Assembly (NCBI GenBank): GCA_004294195.1
Contig: REAQ01000176.1
Location: forward strand, 1-5,880
DNA from: Sphingobacteriales bacterium
GTDB lineage: Bacteria; Bacteroidota; Bacteroidia; Chitinophagales; Chitinophagaceae
Direction: 5' to 3'
Length of the DNA stretch: 5,880 nt
In this document: one piece after another, positions 4,975-5,880 of the stretch
Position numbering within the stretch: position 1 is the stretch's first letter
Layout: each line of letters begins with the position of its first letter
Made by a program: the position numbers and the translations under genes
The notes under the pieces: model-generated
What the model was told of the DNA's origin: nothing
What the model saw: the letters and a program-made list of their open reading frames with translations, nothing else
Database searches by the model: none

Positions 4975-5775
4975 ATGGGATACGAGAAAGTTCATGGCGA
5001 TCAGTTGTTTGACGGCCAGGTTTTCCATGGCAACAACATTGTTTTGATCAGGGATACCCGCTCTGGCAAGGACAGCATCGTTGCTGCCGCAGAAGCTGGC
5101 GAGGATATACAGTATGTCCCCGGACTCATCCGGCCCGGATTCGTGAACGCCCATTGCCACCTGGAACTCTCCCATATGAAAAACAGGAGCTTCCCTGAAT
5201 CAGAGATGAATGATGCCATGCAAAACGCATTGGAAGAAATGAAGGCCGATGGCATCGTGGCTGTGGGCGACATCTCGAATTCCGCCATAACAGTCCCGTA
5301 TAAACGAAGTTCAGGAATGCATTTCCAGAATTTCATTGAAGTGCTGAGTTTTTCAGAAGCCAATACCCCTGCAAGGTTGCTTCATTACCAGCAAGTGCTG
5401 GATACATTTCTAATGGCAGGCCTTCAATCCTCAAACCTTACACCCCACGCACCTTACTCCGTGAGCGCAACCGCGTTTGAACACATCAGTAAGACTACAG
5501 CAAATCAAGTCATCTCCATCCACAACCAGGAAACCCGCGCCGAAGACGAGTTATTCCGCACCGGTGGCGGGGATTTTCTTCAGCTGTTTGAACAGTTCGG
5601 CATCAGCGAATCACCGTTCAGGACAACAGGTGTATCGTCATTGAAATCTTATCTGCCTTACTTCAACCATGGACAAAGCATCATCCTCGTACACAACACG
5701 TATACAACCAGAGAAGATATCGAAGACACAAATGCCACCCAAGGAAACCCCCCCTCCCCAACTACGGTGGATTGA
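4975..5775 (+). CDS. Metal-dependent amidohydrolase, apparently frameshifted near its C-terminus
   Basis: Amidohydrolase-superfamily (TIM-barrel) enzyme of the chlorohydrolase/cytosine-deaminase-like group; the substrate cannot be told. From the ATG at 4975 the frame gives 266 residues. Metal-site elements visible are HCH at 60-62 in PGFVNAHCHLELSH, His158 in TPHAPYSVS, His183 in SIHNQET and His240 in LVHNTYT. The final metal-binding Asp, normally in a GTDS-type motif, is absent: after TREDIEDTNATQG the frame runs into PPSPTTVD and stops. Relatives are about 370-400 residues. The break coincides with seven C at 5748-5754; adding one C would open the frame to the window's right edge. A segment of about 20 residues usually found after CHLELSHMK also seems missing. 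The frame extends left to 4780 but that part is antisense to prfA. As written the enzyme is probably inactive; pseudogene or sequence error are both possible. Confidence 0.8.
   Translation: MGYEKVHGDQLFDGQVFHGNNIVLIRDTRSGKDSIVAAAEAGEDIQYVPGLIRPGFVNAHCHLELSHMKNRSFPESEMNDAMQNALEEMKADGIVAVGDISNSAITVPYKRSSGMHFQNFIEVLSFSEANTPARLLHYQQVLDTFLMAGLQSSNLTPHAPYSVSATAFEHISKTTANQVISIHNQETRAEDELFRTGGGDFLQLFEQFGISESPFRTTGVSSLKSYLPYFNHGQSIILVHNTYTTREDIEDTNATQGNPPSPTTVD
5748..5754 (+). repeat. Seven-C homopolymer at the amidohydrolase frame break
   Basis: A run of seven C, followed by T and four more C, sits where the protein stops resembling its family. Homopolymers are hotspots for both replication slippage and sequencing error. 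A one-base insertion here moves reading into a frame that is open from 5745 to the window's end, removing the stop at 5773-5775. Confidence 0.6.
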
Positions 5776-5880
5776 TACCAGTCTGGCAACAACTAATAGA
5801 AGATTACAAGGACACCCTCGAAATTTTTATGAGACCAAACTCCTTCAGAGCACACTACGCAAACTCATCCTCAAAGCAGT

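Overview
The window reads as an ordinary chromosomal stretch from a member of the Bacteroidota, probably near the Chitinophagaceae. Three things point there. The intergenic regions carry copies of the phylum's -7 promoter box (TAnnTTTG). I see no clear Shine-Dalgarno sequence ahead of any start. The proteins resemble Bacteroidota versions of GcvH, RF1, SerS and DUF937/YidB-like proteins. These assignments rest on remembered family features; no search was run.

Layout from left to right. (1) Bases 1-1011, minus strand: serS, cut by the left edge and lacking about 85 C-terminal residues. (2) Bases 1012-1064: a short divergent promoter region. (3) Bases 1065-2130, plus strand: a two-gene operon of a 115-residue protein I do not recognise and an exported cyclophilin-type prolyl isomerase, one base apart, closed by an intrinsic terminator. 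(4) Bases 2144-2941, plus strand: a promoter, gcvH, and eight bases... later a small VanZ-like membrane protein (the gap is 7 bases). The 3' end of that gene contains a hairpin that forms a good terminator for the opposite strand. (5) Bases 2942-3247: AT-rich, no credible gene, possibly a 3' UTR or small RNA on the minus strand. (6) Bases 3248-4926, minus strand: prfA (RF1) followed by a DUF937/YidB-like protein with a C-terminal calcium-loop motif. (7) Bases 4927-4974: a 48-base divergent gap with overlapping promoter candidates. (8) Bases 4975-5775 and on to the right edge, plus strand: a metal-dependent amidohydrolase whose reading frame fails near a run of seven C and which also seems to lack an internal segment.

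Most genes are housekeeping: tRNA charging and translation termination (serS, prfA), the lipoyl carrier of glycine cleavage (gcvH), and envelope protein folding (the isomerase). They look like independent short transcription units and not one pathway. I found no mobile element, CRISPR array, tRNA, rRNA or defence system. The points most worth a second look are the damaged amidohydrolase, the minus-facing terminator inside the VanZ-like gene together with the structured gap beside it, and the overlapping promoters between prfA and the amidohydrolase.
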